Shown here piece after piece: positions 24,457-34,750 of a stretch of DNA of 64,000 nucleotides. Position 1 is the first letter of the stretch. Each line of letters begins with the position of its first letter. A program made the translations under genes and the position numbers. Origin of the DNA: Chinchilla lanigera (taxonomy: Eukaryota > Chordata > Mammalia > Rodentia > Chinchillidae); NCBI RefSeq assembly GCF_000276665.1, contig NW_004955417.1, positions 13,174,218-13,238,217 on the forward strand, given 5' to 3'. Under the pieces are notes generated by a model. The model worked only from the letters and a program-made list of their open reading frames with translations. It did not search any database and was not told the origin of the DNA.

Positions 24457-25204
24457 CAATCTGAAAGGTCACCTTCTTTTTCTACTACTCAGGCCCCCAG
24501 ATACATGTCAGCTGACCCCACTGGAAGGTAGAGAATTTTCACTGATGAAATCTAGAGAGGAGGACACCTGATACCAGCACACATTATCCTGCCTCATGGG
24601 CCAATCTGAGTTACAGTCCTTTTTGCTACTTGTTTGTGTTTATTCTTCAAGCAAAGGGAGGCCTGATTAGCAATGGATGCTCTGAGAGTCATTCAAAGCT
24701 TCCAATCATTACCTTCCGCCCCCCAGCATGAGCAAGGTGCTTGGTGACACAGGTGTTTAAAGCATGATCTGCGCTGGTATCTATCCACGAGTATCCATGG
24801 TTATTGTGAGATGATCATCTGATTAGTAATTTAAAATTGGCACTGCATTTGGATTCATTAGCTCTAAATCAAGATAAGCAGTTTCTAAATTGCTTTTCCC
24901 CAGTAAACAAATTCAGGGCCTCTAGGGAAAAAAATGTGATGAGGATGCTGTGGATGAGGAAATGTCACTGAGTAGGAAAGGACACAGAGACCATACTCCC
25001 AGGACACTGGATAATGTTAGGATAAATAGTTTGAGATGATGACTAAGTATATTGCCCTGAATACAGACTCAGCCTGGAGCAGCAGATAGAAATAAGGTGT
25101 TTATGCATCACTGTCTGGTTCTGGCCCATTAAATTCTGGCTCTTTTCACCTCCTTGTACCTTCTTCCAAGGTCTGCCTATGTGACCCACTGTAGATGATG
25201 TGAC
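24457..25204. other. No gene seen; unassigned
   Basis: No recognised repeat or exon. Confidence 0.4.
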
Positions 25205-25315
25205 ATTCATTATTCTACCAGTTTACTCCAAAAGCATTTATTGAGCAGCTGTTCCATTCATAGCACTCTGTTGGACCCAGATGAAAAACCTAGTCTGTGC
25301 TAGCCACAGTTTTAG
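25205..25315 (-). mobile_element. L2 3'-end relic
   Basis: TTCATTATTCTACCAGTTTACTCC, AAAAGCATTTATTGAGCAGCTG and TTGGACCCAGATG have the order of the L2 3' end read in reverse. It is short and diverged. Confidence 0.55.
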
Positions 25316-25353
25316 AGAATCCAAGGAGGTAGGTATACAAATAGATGGAAAAT

Positions 25354-25561
25354 AGGCCAGATATAGTGGCACAGACCTGTAATCCCAGCACACTGGGAGA
25401 CTGATGCAGGAGGGTTGCAAGTTCAAGCTCAGCCTGAGCCACTTAGCAGTTTAGTGAGACAGTGTCTCAAAATTTTTTAAAAAAAATTTTTAAAGGGGCT
25501 AGGGATTCAATGCCCAGTACTGCAAAAAATAAATAAGTAAATAAATAAACAAATAAATTAA
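25354..25561 (+). mobile_element. Composite B1-ID SINE
   Basis: The 7SL half has GGCCAGATATAGTGGCACAG, CTGTAATCCCAGCACACTGGG, TTCAAGCTCAGCCTGAG and GACAGTGTCTCAAAA. The ID half has GGGGCTAGGGATTCAATGCC and CAGTACTGC. The tail is (AATA)n-rich. It lies directly after an L2 fragment. Confidence 0.85.
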
Positions 25562-26469
25562 CTAAACATCAAGAAGAAAGAAGGTTATCATATTTATGAA
25601 AGAGATAAAAGAACAAAGGAAGCAATTAGCTGTAAGCACATGATGTTTATTTTGACCATCTTGCTAGTTGTCTACCAGAAACCCTGTGATTTTCTGAGTG
25701 AGAGTTGCAGTACGTCCTGTCTCCCAAGCTCGTGTGCATGGCATGTGCCTTCCTTTATGACACACTGGTGACCCTCTCACTGAAGCATTTGGAAAGTGCT
25801 AGAAGAAGACGCTGTGCAGAGGGTGGCGTTTGGAAAAGGGAGGCTGAGGCACGGTGGGAAGGGGCCTTGCCATTGCCCTCTTCAAGGACTCTGGTCTACC
25901 CTTCTTGCCGCACTTTGATTTCTGTAAGCAGAACCGGCTGCTGCTCAGAGCCTGGTTCCTTGGGAATTAACTCCACTGAATACAGAACAAGGGCCCCCTA
26001 GAGCCTCTGTTTCCCTTACCCACCTGTCACTGGGCACAAAACAAAGATGTAGGACCCAAATTAACCAACACCACATTGTGAAAACAAAACCGCAATGTCC
26101 CTACTTGCTAAAATCAAATCTGTAACAGAACATGTTTCCCATTTGCAAACCCCAAGCATACCAACCACAGAGGTGAATAAAGTCAGCTAGAAGAAAAGCA
26201 TTCTACCCACTGATAAAAGAAAACACTTCCAGAGAATTTACAAAGTAAAATTTGTCAGAATATTGTTTGTATGTGAAATTATTGCATGGATTTTACTTAT
26301 GGTCCACTTTCATTTTATCTTGCAAACCATGTTAAAGGGTGAGTTATGTCAAGACGTGCCTGCCTGAATAATAGGCCACTTGAGAAGAATAGTCATCTTG
26401 GACCAGTCACCACCAACATTCTCAATAGTCAATATTTGCCTTGTGTTTGCCGTGTTGCAAAACGCTTTG
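25562..26469. other. No gene seen; unassigned
   Basis: A 98-codon plus-strand frame at 25705-26001 has no recognisable motif. Nothing else is called. Confidence 0.4.
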
Positions 26470-26675
26470 GTATGCAGGACTCACCCAATCATAGCAATCC
26501 TACTGTGTAAGATTACTCCCATTTGACACAAGAGAAAACTGAGGCTGGGAGAAGTCCTGGCTTCTTGCCTCGGTGACACACAAAGCAGGGGAGGATCTGC
26601 TAACAAGCAGCAGAGCTGGCCCTGGTCCTCCAGCTCTGCATCCTTTCCTCCCCTCCCTGCTATCTCCTGGGAAAA
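26470..26675 (-). mobile_element. MIR SINE relic
   Basis: GTGTAAGATTACTCCCATTTGACACAAGAGAAAACTGAGGCTGGGAGAAG, followed by GGTGACACACAAAGCAGG and CTGGCCCTGGTCCTCC, follows the reverse MIR core and flank. Confidence 0.75.
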
Positions 26676-26734
26676 GTGCCAGCCACATTAAGTACTAAAC
26701 ATCCCAATGGGAATGGGAATCTCTCAACCCTTCT

Positions 26735-26840
26735 CATTAATTTAATAATTCATTCACTCAATAAACCCTCACTGATTGTTGCCAGGCACGGGAGAAATAG
26801 TGATGACACAATATGCATAGCTGTGTCATCATCCAGGCCA
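26735..26840 (-). mobile_element. L2 3'-end relic
   Basis: AATTCATTCACTCAATAAACCCTC, ACTGATTGTTGCCAGGCACGGG and AATAGTGATGACACAATATG resemble the L2 3' end in reverse. It is short. Confidence 0.45.
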
Positions 26841-26984
26841 TAATCAACAATGATGACAGAGTGTAGTTATACTGTGAGAGGGCAGCTATGGGCGTCACAA
26901 GCCTAAACTCAGTGGGCTGTTTCTGTACGATTCAACTGTCCCCAGGTTTTGCTGCCTTTTATGTATAACAACAATAGTCACTTT

Positions 26985-27140
26985 CTAAGTGCCTAATACA
27001 TCCCAGGCACTGCATTTGGCTTAGATCCATCCTCTAACTGAAGTCTCACTATAACCCTTGTAAGTAGGTGTGAGGGGAGTCCTTGTTATAGATAAGAACA
27101 CTGGAATTCAGAAAATTGAGTAACCTGATATATTAGTTAT
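26985..27140 (-). mobile_element. MIR SINE relic
   Basis: TAAGTGCCTAATACATCCCAGGCACTGCATTTGGCTTAGATCCATC, then CACTATAACCCTTGTAAGTAGGTG, then GATAAGAACACTGG follow the MIR reverse consensus order. Confidence 0.75.
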
Positions 27141-28469
27141 AGACCTCCGCGTTAAAAAAAAAAAAACCTTAGTAACTGGAAACAACAGTATTTATCTTCT
27201 CACAGATCCTGTGAGTTAGGAATGTGAGCGTGCTTTATGGGGTCTCCTAATTTAGGGTCTCTCTTACAAAGCAGTAATCAAAATGTCAGTAATCAAGATG
27301 TCACAAGGTGACACGTCATTCGTGTCCAGGATCATGGATAGATGCAGAAGGATCCAATTTCAAGTTCATGTATGTGGTTGTTAGGAGGACCTGGGTTCTC
27401 AGGAGCTATTGGTCTGAGAGTCCCAGTTCCCCAACAGTGGGAGAGAATTCATCCTCAGTCCCTTGTCTCATCGGTCTCTGCATAACGGCTCACAGTATGG
27501 TAGCTGGCCCCATCAGAGTCAGGGAGAGAGAGCGCAAGCAAGACTGAGTCAGTCTTTTCCAACTAATCTCCAAAGTGCTTTTGCCAGAATCTGCTCATTA
27601 GAGGCTGAGTCCACATTCTCACAAAAGGGAAGACGACACGGGAGCAAACCTCAGGAGATGGGATGGCTGCAAGCCAGTGTAGCAGCAGCCCACCTCACTT
27701 AGCAGCAGCTGTTCCGAAGTACACCCAGACCCTCAAGCCGTGTCTGTGGGACTGGCCACACCTCCGCTCACCGCCCCACGTGTCACAGCCACGCGGGTTT
27801 CCAACATGTAAATAGTTAACCATGCCTCGTTTCCAAAGTATTACTACATGTGTTATTTCACTCAACATACGCAGAGACAGATATCTCAGTTCTTGTTTTA
27901 TAACAAGAATGGGCTCATGGGCTTGTGTAGATCATTTTCTTCTTGGAGCTCAAATGATTTTCCCAAGCTCATTGGAGATTAGATGCAGATTTTCTCCCTC
28001 CAATCCCCTAGAAGCCCAGCGCTACCATTATCTTTCACTGATTTCTACCTGTATTCTCTGAAGCCTCTGTGGTCCCTAAACCTCATCTTCCATGGGCTGC
28101 AATATCCAACTTCAAAGCTCCTGAAAGCCCACTCAGGGGTTCCTCGCATACTTGCAGCTCCAATGGACCGTGAGGGCAAGATCACATACGAAGCAAGAAG
28201 GGGAGCTTCCTGAATTAGAATTCAGATCTCACTCTCCTGCCCATGGACCACAAGATGCCTTCTGCAAAAAGCTATCAGGGGAAAAGAGTCCACCCGATAC
28301 TCAAAGGAAGCACCCATCTGACTTTCACTCTTTTGCAGATTCCTTGCCCACTCTTCCCCTCCCTCTTCAATCACAGTGAGCCATGAAGAATTCCCAGGTA
28401 CCTTCTACTCCACTCTCTGTGGCCTGGTCAACACAACAACCTCCCTACAGAGTGTTATTTTTGCCTCTG
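27141..28469. other. No gene seen; unassigned
   Basis: Plus-strand frames of 75-79 codons overlap in different phases at 27308-28379, as expected by chance. A small cluster of CpG dinucleotides near 27715-27800 is too small to be a CpG island. Confidence 0.4.
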
Positions 28470-29190
28470 TTCTCCATCCCTAAAATCCACTGTCCACAGC
28501 ATCCAGGATGAGATTCAAAATGCAAATGATCTTGACACTCTCCTGCTTAAACCCCTCAATGATTTACACTGCTTTCAGAAGAAAACTGATTCTTTGCTTT
28601 GCTTTTTCCCCCGCTGGGAATTGAATGGGGATTGAATCCAGGGCCTTCACACTGAGCTACACACTTAGCCCATTTTGTTTACTTTTTATTTTGAGATACA
28701 GTCTCACTAAGCTGCCCAGGCTGAGCTTGAACTTGTGATCCTCCTGTCTCAGCCACCCAGAGTGTTAAGATTATGGGTATGTACCACTGTGCCTGGCAAA
28801 AGCTGATATGTCTTATCGTAAAGACAAGGGCCTTCTAGTCTAGGCTTCTCCTATCCTTGCCAGCCTCTGCTTTCACAGACCTCAACATCATTTCCGCTCT
28901 AGCTACAGTGAACTGGCATGACCGGTGGACCAGTGTTCTTCCCCCAACCCATCATTTTCTGGATGTCCTTACTTTCTTTATACTTCTTTTGTTCTTAACA
29001 TTGTCAAGACCTTCAACCCACCTCTCCAGGGTTCGTTTCTCACGAAAGCTTTCTCTAGCTCTCCCAAGTGTGGATTTGGTGTTCTTCCTTTGCCATCTCA
29101 TACAACCCCTTATTGTGCCTGTCACACGGTGTTGTGGCAGTGTACTTAGCATCAGGAAGACAGAGCCTGAATTTGCCTCATCTGTCATTC
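28470..29190 (+). mobile_element. L2 LINE relic (ORF2 C-terminus and 3' region), split by a SINE
   Basis: The left part (CACAGCATCCAGGATGAGATTC, then CTGCTTAAACCCCTCAATGATTTACAC) corresponds to the L2 segment CTCAAAACCCTCCAATGG and onward. The right part (CCAGCCTCTGCTTTCACAGACC, GTTCGTTTCTCACGAAAGC, CTTATTGTGCCTGTCACAC) continues towards the L2 3' end. The gap at 28591-28797 is a composite SINE. The 124-codon frame at 28857-29231 belongs to this relic and is not a gene. Confidence 0.7.
28591..28797 (-). mobile_element. Composite B1-ID SINE inside L2
   Basis: The reverse ID half (CTGGGAATTGAATGG, CACTGAGCTACACACTTAGCCC) is followed by the reverse 7SL half (GAGATACAGTCTCACTAAGCTG, CTCCTGTCTCAGCCACCCAG, CCACTGTGCCTGGC). 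Likely target-site duplications are AAAACTGAT (28582-28590) and AAAAGCTGAT (28798-28807). Confidence 0.85.
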
Positions 29191-29404
29191 ACTGTGGTCA
29201 GTGCAGCATGAGGATTATGGTAGCATCTTAACAAACTTTTGTTCAGTGAATGAATGAATGAATGGGTAACTTCAATCTCTGCTGTCATGTTCTTGGGACT
29301 AAAGGCCTCTGGGTGCTTAGTCACCTTCTGGTCACTGAGCTTTCTGCAGTCCTGAGGACTCCAGAGGGAATTCCCAGTGAATAGTAGGGGCTCCTATAGC
29401 CTTG

Positions 29405-29530
29405 GGCAACCTACTGATTGATTTGTTCTGTCAATAAACACTTGTGCCAGACATGTGCTGAGTGCTGTGATAGTCACAGATTTCAAAGACGAGTTAGGCA
29501 TACAAGAGTCCAAACCAAAATGAATTCTTA
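29405..29530 (-). mobile_element. L2-type 3'-end relic
   Basis: CTGTCAATAAACACTTGTGCCAGACATGTGCTGAGTGCTGTGATAG is a degraded reverse L2 end. The 73-codon frame here is incidental. Confidence 0.5.
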
Positions 29531-30139
29531 CCTGGTGCCCAGAGCTTATGCTATTTCAGAGAGTTCTTTGGGGAATAATACGCTCACATTTAGAAAATAC
29601 CTTAATAAAGACATTACCTTGGTGTTACTGTTCTTCTGAAATACATCTACTTTTACTCACTACCACACTACCAGCCAATTCTGAAATGCTATAATCATAT
29701 ACTGTTCCATTTTGCTTTATTATTCAAGTTTGGGAGTACTGGGGCAGTAACTAGCAGTCCTCTTTGGGAAGTGATGGCAGTATACCCAGCAGCTGCAATG
29801 GAATTGTTTTTGAGAAGGTAATAATTTTAGGAGTTACTGTTCAAAAGTAATATAGGTCAGTAATATACCTTAGCATTTTATGACCCCTTCTTCATTCCTC
29901 TCTAGTTAAAAAATAAAAATGTTCCTCTGAGGCTTAGGGATTTGTGAGCTCCTATAGGACTCCAAGACACTATCATTAAAGTTTGGGCAGTTCATACTCC
30001 CAGCTCCTTCTGCCCATGGGAGGAAAGGAAATACCTCAGAAGCACAGGGCTGCCATTTTCCTCCTCCACAGGTTTATTCATTTATTCAAGTATTTATTTA
30101 TTCTTCCACTAGTTCTAAAACCTCTGACAGTAATAATTA
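29531..30139. other. No gene seen; unassigned
   Basis: A short (TTATTTATTCA)-like region near 30070-30105 is low complexity. Nothing else is recognised. Confidence 0.4.
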
Positions 30140-30350
30140 CATAGCACTAAGTCAGTATTTACATGCTAGCTACAACAGCATTTAAGAATGAGCACTCTTG
30201 TTATCCCTGTTTTACAAATGGGGATGCTGAGACTTAAAAAGAGCAGATTAGTTACCTAAGGTCATACAAGCATCAAGTGATAGGACAGGAATTTGACCTC
30301 AGTTAAGTCTGATTGGAAGGTGCACTAGTTTAACTACTGCACCCTTCTTG
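30140..30350 (-). mobile_element. MIR SINE relic
   Basis: GTTATCCCTGTTTTACAAATGGGGATGCTGAGACTTAAAAAGAG, then GGTCATACAAGCATCAAGTGATAGGACAGGAATTTGACC, is a good reverse MIR. It is one of the better preserved MIRs in the window. Confidence 0.85.
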
Positions 30351-31235
30351 GTTTTCATACATGCTTGAAGTGGCTCACAAAGGCCTATTCAGTACACAAG
30401 AAAAACACTCAGTGAAGTAAATGACAAAGAGGAAAGTTAAGGTAGAAACACGACGAAGTGAGAATTGGAGTGACAGATACACCCATGGACTCCTCTGTAC
30501 TTGGAACATGAGCACAGAAGTTTGGTTCTATATTTCTCAAAGAAGAAAATGTATTCATTCACACACTTTACATTGTCCACAAAATCAAAAACAAAAGCTG
30601 GTGCTCAGGGGGAGAAAAATGCCATATCCTGGTACTGAGGCTGGCAGGGAATTTATCACATGGGTCTCTTAAGCATGACAGTGTGATGTAATGACAGACT
30701 ACGGCCCCCCCCAGCACCCCTGCAGCAAGTCTGCAACAACTCCTGGGGCTGCTTCACAGATGCACTGATAACGGATCTCAACAGGGAGACACTCAGCCTC
30801 CAGCACAGGTTAGAAAAGCAAAGCCCAGATTTTAGCACTTCCACTGGCCCAGCTGAATCTCAGGAAGCAGAGCTCCAAAGATGGTTGCTATCAGCTACCT
30901 AAGATACTACACTGGGATGCCAGAGGCCCCCAGGGGCAGGTGAAGGCAGGCCTGTGCCCTTCTGTAAAGTATTGAGATGGTGACACTTTCTGCCAAGAAG
31001 CATTTGGAGGCCAGGCACCTGCTGTGTGCACCCCACCTCATCCCTGTGAAGACCCAGACACAGGAAGGGTACAGAGCAGAGATCAGGCCCCTCAGAGAAG
31101 AATTCTAGGTGCATCGGGGTAGCTTAGGGCATGGGCCCCAAACCATCCTCCTCAAAGCATGGCTAGGGTCATTTTATCCTGGGAATTTTTCAATCAGCTG
31201 TGACAAAACTCTAGGCACAAGCATTAGAAATCAAC
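30351..31235. other. No gene seen; unassigned
   Basis: No recognised exon or repeat. The GC-richer part at 30700-31130 carries only motif-free frames. Confidence 0.4.
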
Positions 31236-31425
31236 AGGGCTGGGCATAGTGTCTCTCACCTGTAATGCCAGCACTCTGGGAAGCTAAGGCAGGATGATAG
31301 TGATTTATTGAGATCCTTTCTTAAAATTTAAAAAAAATTAAGGCCTAGGCATGTAGCTCTGTGCAAAAGCTCTAGGTTTAATTCCAAATAACACACACAC
31401 ACCTGCATGCACACACACACAATCA
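31236..31425 (+). mobile_element. Composite B1-ID SINE with (CA)n tail
   Basis: GGCTGGGCATAGTGTCTCTCACCTGTAATGCCAGCACTCTGGGAAGC is the 7SL half. GGCCTAGGCATGTAGCTCTGTGC and CTAGGTTTAATTCC are the ID half. The tail has become an ACACAC microsatellite at about 31384-31425. This copy is more diverged than those at 5141 and 25354. Confidence 0.8.
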
Positions 31426-31824
31426 AGCAGTCCACGAATTAAAGCAGATCTTGAATATCTAACCTCAGCATACTGCATCCTGGTGAACCCTCCAATGTAT
31501 ACCACCAGTAACTAAATACAAGGACTTGTTGCAGAGGGTTGCTAGGGCAACTTAGATGTTGAAAGATAATTATGATATGGTCAGTGAGACTCAGTCCAGC
31601 ATCTTGAACAATTATTTTTTCCTACCTGTTTTGAAAGCCACTGCTAGAGTCCAAATATGGTACCCTGGACCCATCCAGCCAGTTTTGCCACCTAGTCAGT
31701 ACATAATCATCCCAGAGCCCAGCTGGGGGTCTATCTGCCCATGCTCAGGGCAAGTGCAGGCAGACTGTGCTGCTATGACTTAAAACAATGTGTGGTGTCT
31801 GAGCTCCAGCGGTACCTCTTTTAC
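31426..31824. other. No gene seen; unassigned
   Basis: Only a short frame of 75 codons without motif. Confidence 0.4.
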
Positions 31825-31945
31825 ATATATGTGTAAACATATACGTAACATGTATGTATACTTGGTGCGCCTACATGTAAGTACATATGTTATATATGTA
31901 TGTTACATATATGTGTAGAAAGATACACACATATATAGTAAATTT
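31825..31945. repeat. TATG/TACA-rich microsatellite
   Basis: Imperfect ATATGTGTAAACATATACG, TACATATGTTATATATGTATG and ACACACATATATAG runs, rich in short palindromes. Confidence 0.8.
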
Positions 31946-32019
31946 AAAATATCAACTATATACAACATTCATTAAAACAGAGATTGGGGAAAATGTGATG
32001 TAAAATGAATATAGAGAAA

Positions 32020-32190
32020 AATTCTTTAGAAGTTCTTTTTCTTCCTGGACTCCTTTATCATCTTGCACGTTCCTCCTTGAAGGCCTCCACCTGAAAGAGC
32101 CGGGCCCTCTCTGAACCACCTGTGGGCACTTCCTGCAGTGTGTCCACCGCCCAGACCCAGCCTGTCTCTCCAGAATGTCCCCGCCAGGGC
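32020..32190 (-). other. Unidentified frame adjoining the DNAJC8 relic
   Basis: On the minus strand one frame is open for about 40 codons and ends in tandem stops TGA-TAA at 32055-32060. Its last residues read LFQVEAFKEERAR. The base composition (GC-rich, then abruptly AT-rich past the stop) resembles a protein C-terminus followed by untranslated sequence. I do not recognise the family. It could be part of a second processed copy or chance. It lies immediately beside, and opposite in direction to, the DNAJC8 pseudogene. Confidence 0.25.
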
Positions 32191-32191
32191 A

Positions 32192-33080
32192 GTGACAGAT
32201 GAAGAAATAAAGAGGAGATTTCGTTAGTTGTCCATATTGGTGCATCCTGACAAAAACCAAGAGCACAAAAGGCCTTTGAAGCTGTGGAAAAAGCTTACAA
32301 GTTGCTCCTGGATCAGGAACAAAAGAAGAGGACCCTGAATGTAATTCAGACAAGAAAAGAATACATGGAGCACACTGTGAAAGAACGGGAAAAAAAAAAA
32401 ATACTATTACAGAAGGAAGGAAAACCTAATGTAGAGGAGGAGGATCCGGAGCTGTCCAAACAAGCACGGTATAAGCAGACCATGAGACTGTTCACTGAGA
32501 TGGAAATTAAAAGGAAAGAGAGAGAAGCCAAAGAGATGCATGAAAGGAAATGACAAAAGGAAGAAAAGAGTGAAGGTCAAGAAAAAGCCAAACGAGACAG
32601 AGAGTGGAAGAAAAACTTTGAGAAAAGTCAAGAGGGTCAGGTGAACAGCTGGCAAAACTTTCAAGCAAATACAAAGGGGAAGAAAGAAGGGAAATATTGG
32701 ACCTTCCTGAGACCACCAAAAGTGACAGTGAAGCAGTGCAAGTGACCACCTGGGCCACAGCCACAGAACCGACCCCCAGCTCTCCCCTTCCTGCTTTGAA
32801 GGACTCATTCTTTCCTCTCACCTCCATTCAAACGTAGAGTAGTATTTGCTGTTTAATCCATTCTGTTTTCAGTACATATTGATCAGAGTACTTCTTTTGT
32901 ACATTGAAACAAGGGGCTTGGTTTTAAAAAGACCTTCCCCAACCCCTCACCCCTAGAACAGCCAAGATTGGAAGATGCCGCCACTGAAGATGCCACTGTC
33001 ATTTCTCTGCTACATTAGTTCCTACTCATTGCCTGCACATGTACTCCACCTTTTGTTTTGCCTTTTGGTTCGTGTTGCCC
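32192..33080 (+). pseudogene. DNAJC8P: DNAJC8 processed pseudogene, 5'-truncated
   Basis: DNAJC8 is a J-domain, spliceosome-associated nuclear protein. The homology starts mid-J-domain at 32192 (VTDEEIKRRFR), with the HPD tripeptide intact in LVHPDKNQ. It continues without introns through KAYKLLLDQEQKKR, the charged middle part (YKQTMRLFTEMEIKRKER), a QANTKGKKEGK segment and the C-terminal FLRPPKV, then about 340 bp resembling 3' UTR. Lesions: an early in-frame TAG replaces a glutamine codon (about 32227), a small deletion after LVHPDKNQ shifts the frame (about 32256), an A-run expansion lies near 32391-32402, and a TGA falls at 32551-32553. The first exons' sequence is missing. Absence of introns indicates retrocopying. 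No poly(A) end is clear. Confidence 0.88.
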
Positions 33081-33214
33081 TTTCAGCCTTCCCATCTTTC
33101 TCCAGCTATGAAGTGTTTTCAATTTTCAAAACCAAATTCAGATTGTATCTCTATCTTGTAATATACCCAGATCCTTTTTCAGGTAAAAGGAATCACTATC
33201 TTCCATAATAACCA

Positions 33215-33370
33215 GTTATCCTTTCTAATCTTCCAAATGTCCTTGCAAATCACTACTAAATATTTCAGCTGAGAAAATTGAAGCTCTTGGGGATTGAGCA
33301 ATTCATCTCAGATCACACACCTGGTAGCCAATGGGAGCAGGACTTGAACTCATTTTTATAACATTCATGG
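33215..33370 (-). mobile_element. MIR SINE relic
   Basis: GCTGAGAAAATTGAAGCTCTTGGGGATTGAGCAATTCATCTCAGATCACACACCTGGTAGCC is a reverse MIR. Confidence 0.75.
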
Positions 33371-33454
33371 GGCCATGTCTTTCCAGCTTACCAGGCTTTG
33401 CTTCGTGCATTGACATTCCAAGAGAGAAAGTGCACTTTACATCTATTACCTCAT

Positions 33455-33625
33455 TGTGTGTTCCACTAGCCTTGTGAATACACATTCTTATCCCTACACT
33501 GGGATTTAAAAAACTAAACTTTAGAGAGATAAAGCTCACATGCTCAAGGTCACACAAAAAACAGCAGGGATGGCTGCAAACGTAGATTGATCTGACAGTA
33601 GATCCCATGTGCTTTCTGCTTTGCC
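33455..33625 (-). mobile_element. MIR SINE relic
   Basis: CTTATCCCTACACTGGGATTTAAAAAACTAAACTTTAGAGAGATAAAGCTCACATGCTCAAGGTCACAC is a reverse MIR. It lies about 90 bp from the previous one. Confidence 0.75.
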
Positions 33626-34285
33626 AGTCATGCAGACCCATCCTTCCATTACTTATTAAGTTTTCAGTCATTTTGCCTTAGATTACATGGCAACTCCAAT
33701 ATCTCTTCTTCATTGTTCTGCAAGACACTTAACTACAGAAAATGTGCTTTACTCAAATCTCCAGTGACCAGTACATGTACATCGAGAGTGTGTTCACAAA
33801 TGTTATGCTGAGCCCTACAGGTAGAATCACTGCAAGGAAATCTCATTTGTCTGGACTGTTCTCATCTCTAGAGATTTTTTACTTATTGGCAGACAATACT
33901 GGATTCAAAGAATAGGGAAAGGATATTGGAAAATGTAGAAGAGATTGCAACCACTTAGTCCACTAAAAGGTCACTCTTAATTGGTCACAGGCCACCCTTG
34001 AGAACTGCTTGTTTATCAAGAAGTTTTTTTTCCTGTCCACCCTGACCAGGGTGTTGCTACATCTCCTGAAGGACACCAGAGTTCCTGATAGCCATCTGGA
34101 CTAGTGTTGGGGGGAGTGGAAGGGTGTCACCTGTTACCAATATTACAGTCACCAGGGCACGGTGCATAGTCTTTTACTCTTCTTTCTAACACTTCCATAC
34201 TTGTGGGGTTTTTGGAGGACCACACACAGGGCTAAGGAGAGACATGGTAAGTCAGTGTATTTGGTGAGTATCTAGGAGCCCTAGT
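33626..34285. other. No gene seen; unassigned
   Basis: No recognised repeat or exon. Confidence 0.4.
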
Positions 34286-34750
34286 ACAAAAGGCTGAATA
34301 ATGGCTCCCAACAATATCAACCTGTACTCTTTGGAAACTGTGAATGTTTCTTTGCACAGTAAACTCTCTGTAGGAGTAACAAAATTAAAGATCTTGAAGT
34401 GGGAATATTATCTTCACATATCTGAATGGGCCTTAAATGGTATCACCCATTTCCTTAGAAGGGAGACTTGACCCAAAGAGAAGAAAGTATGACCCCCCAA
34501 GGCAGAAATTGGATGATACTACAGTCAAAAACCAAGAGATATCTGCACCAACCGGAAGGTGGAAGAGGCCAGGAAAGGATCCTCCTCTAGAGCCTCCGGA
34601 AGGAGAGTCACCCCAGTAACACCTGGACTTCAGTCCTGTGGCACCAATTTCAGACTTCTGACCTTCAGAATTGTGAGAGAAAGAATGTGTGTGGTTCTGA
34701 GCCACCAAGCTTATGGTAGTTTGTTGCAGAAGGCCCAGGAAACTAATACA
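34286..34750 (+). mobile_element. MLT1-type MaLR solo LTR
   Basis: Landmarks in order: GCTGAATAATGGCTCCCAACAATATC, AAATTAAAGATCTTGAAGTGGG, TGGGCCTTAAATGG, CCTCTAGAGCCTCCGGAAGGAG, GACTTCAGTCCTGTGG, TTTCAGACTTCTGACCTTCAGAATTGTGAGAG, GAGCCACCAAGCTTATGGTAG and GAAACTAATACA at the end. These are classic MLT1 features. The 107-codon minus-strand frame across it is incidental. Confidence 0.9.

Noticed and set aside
27715..27800. CpG island / promoter
   Set aside because: Only a few CpGs over less than 100 bp, and no transcript structure nearby.
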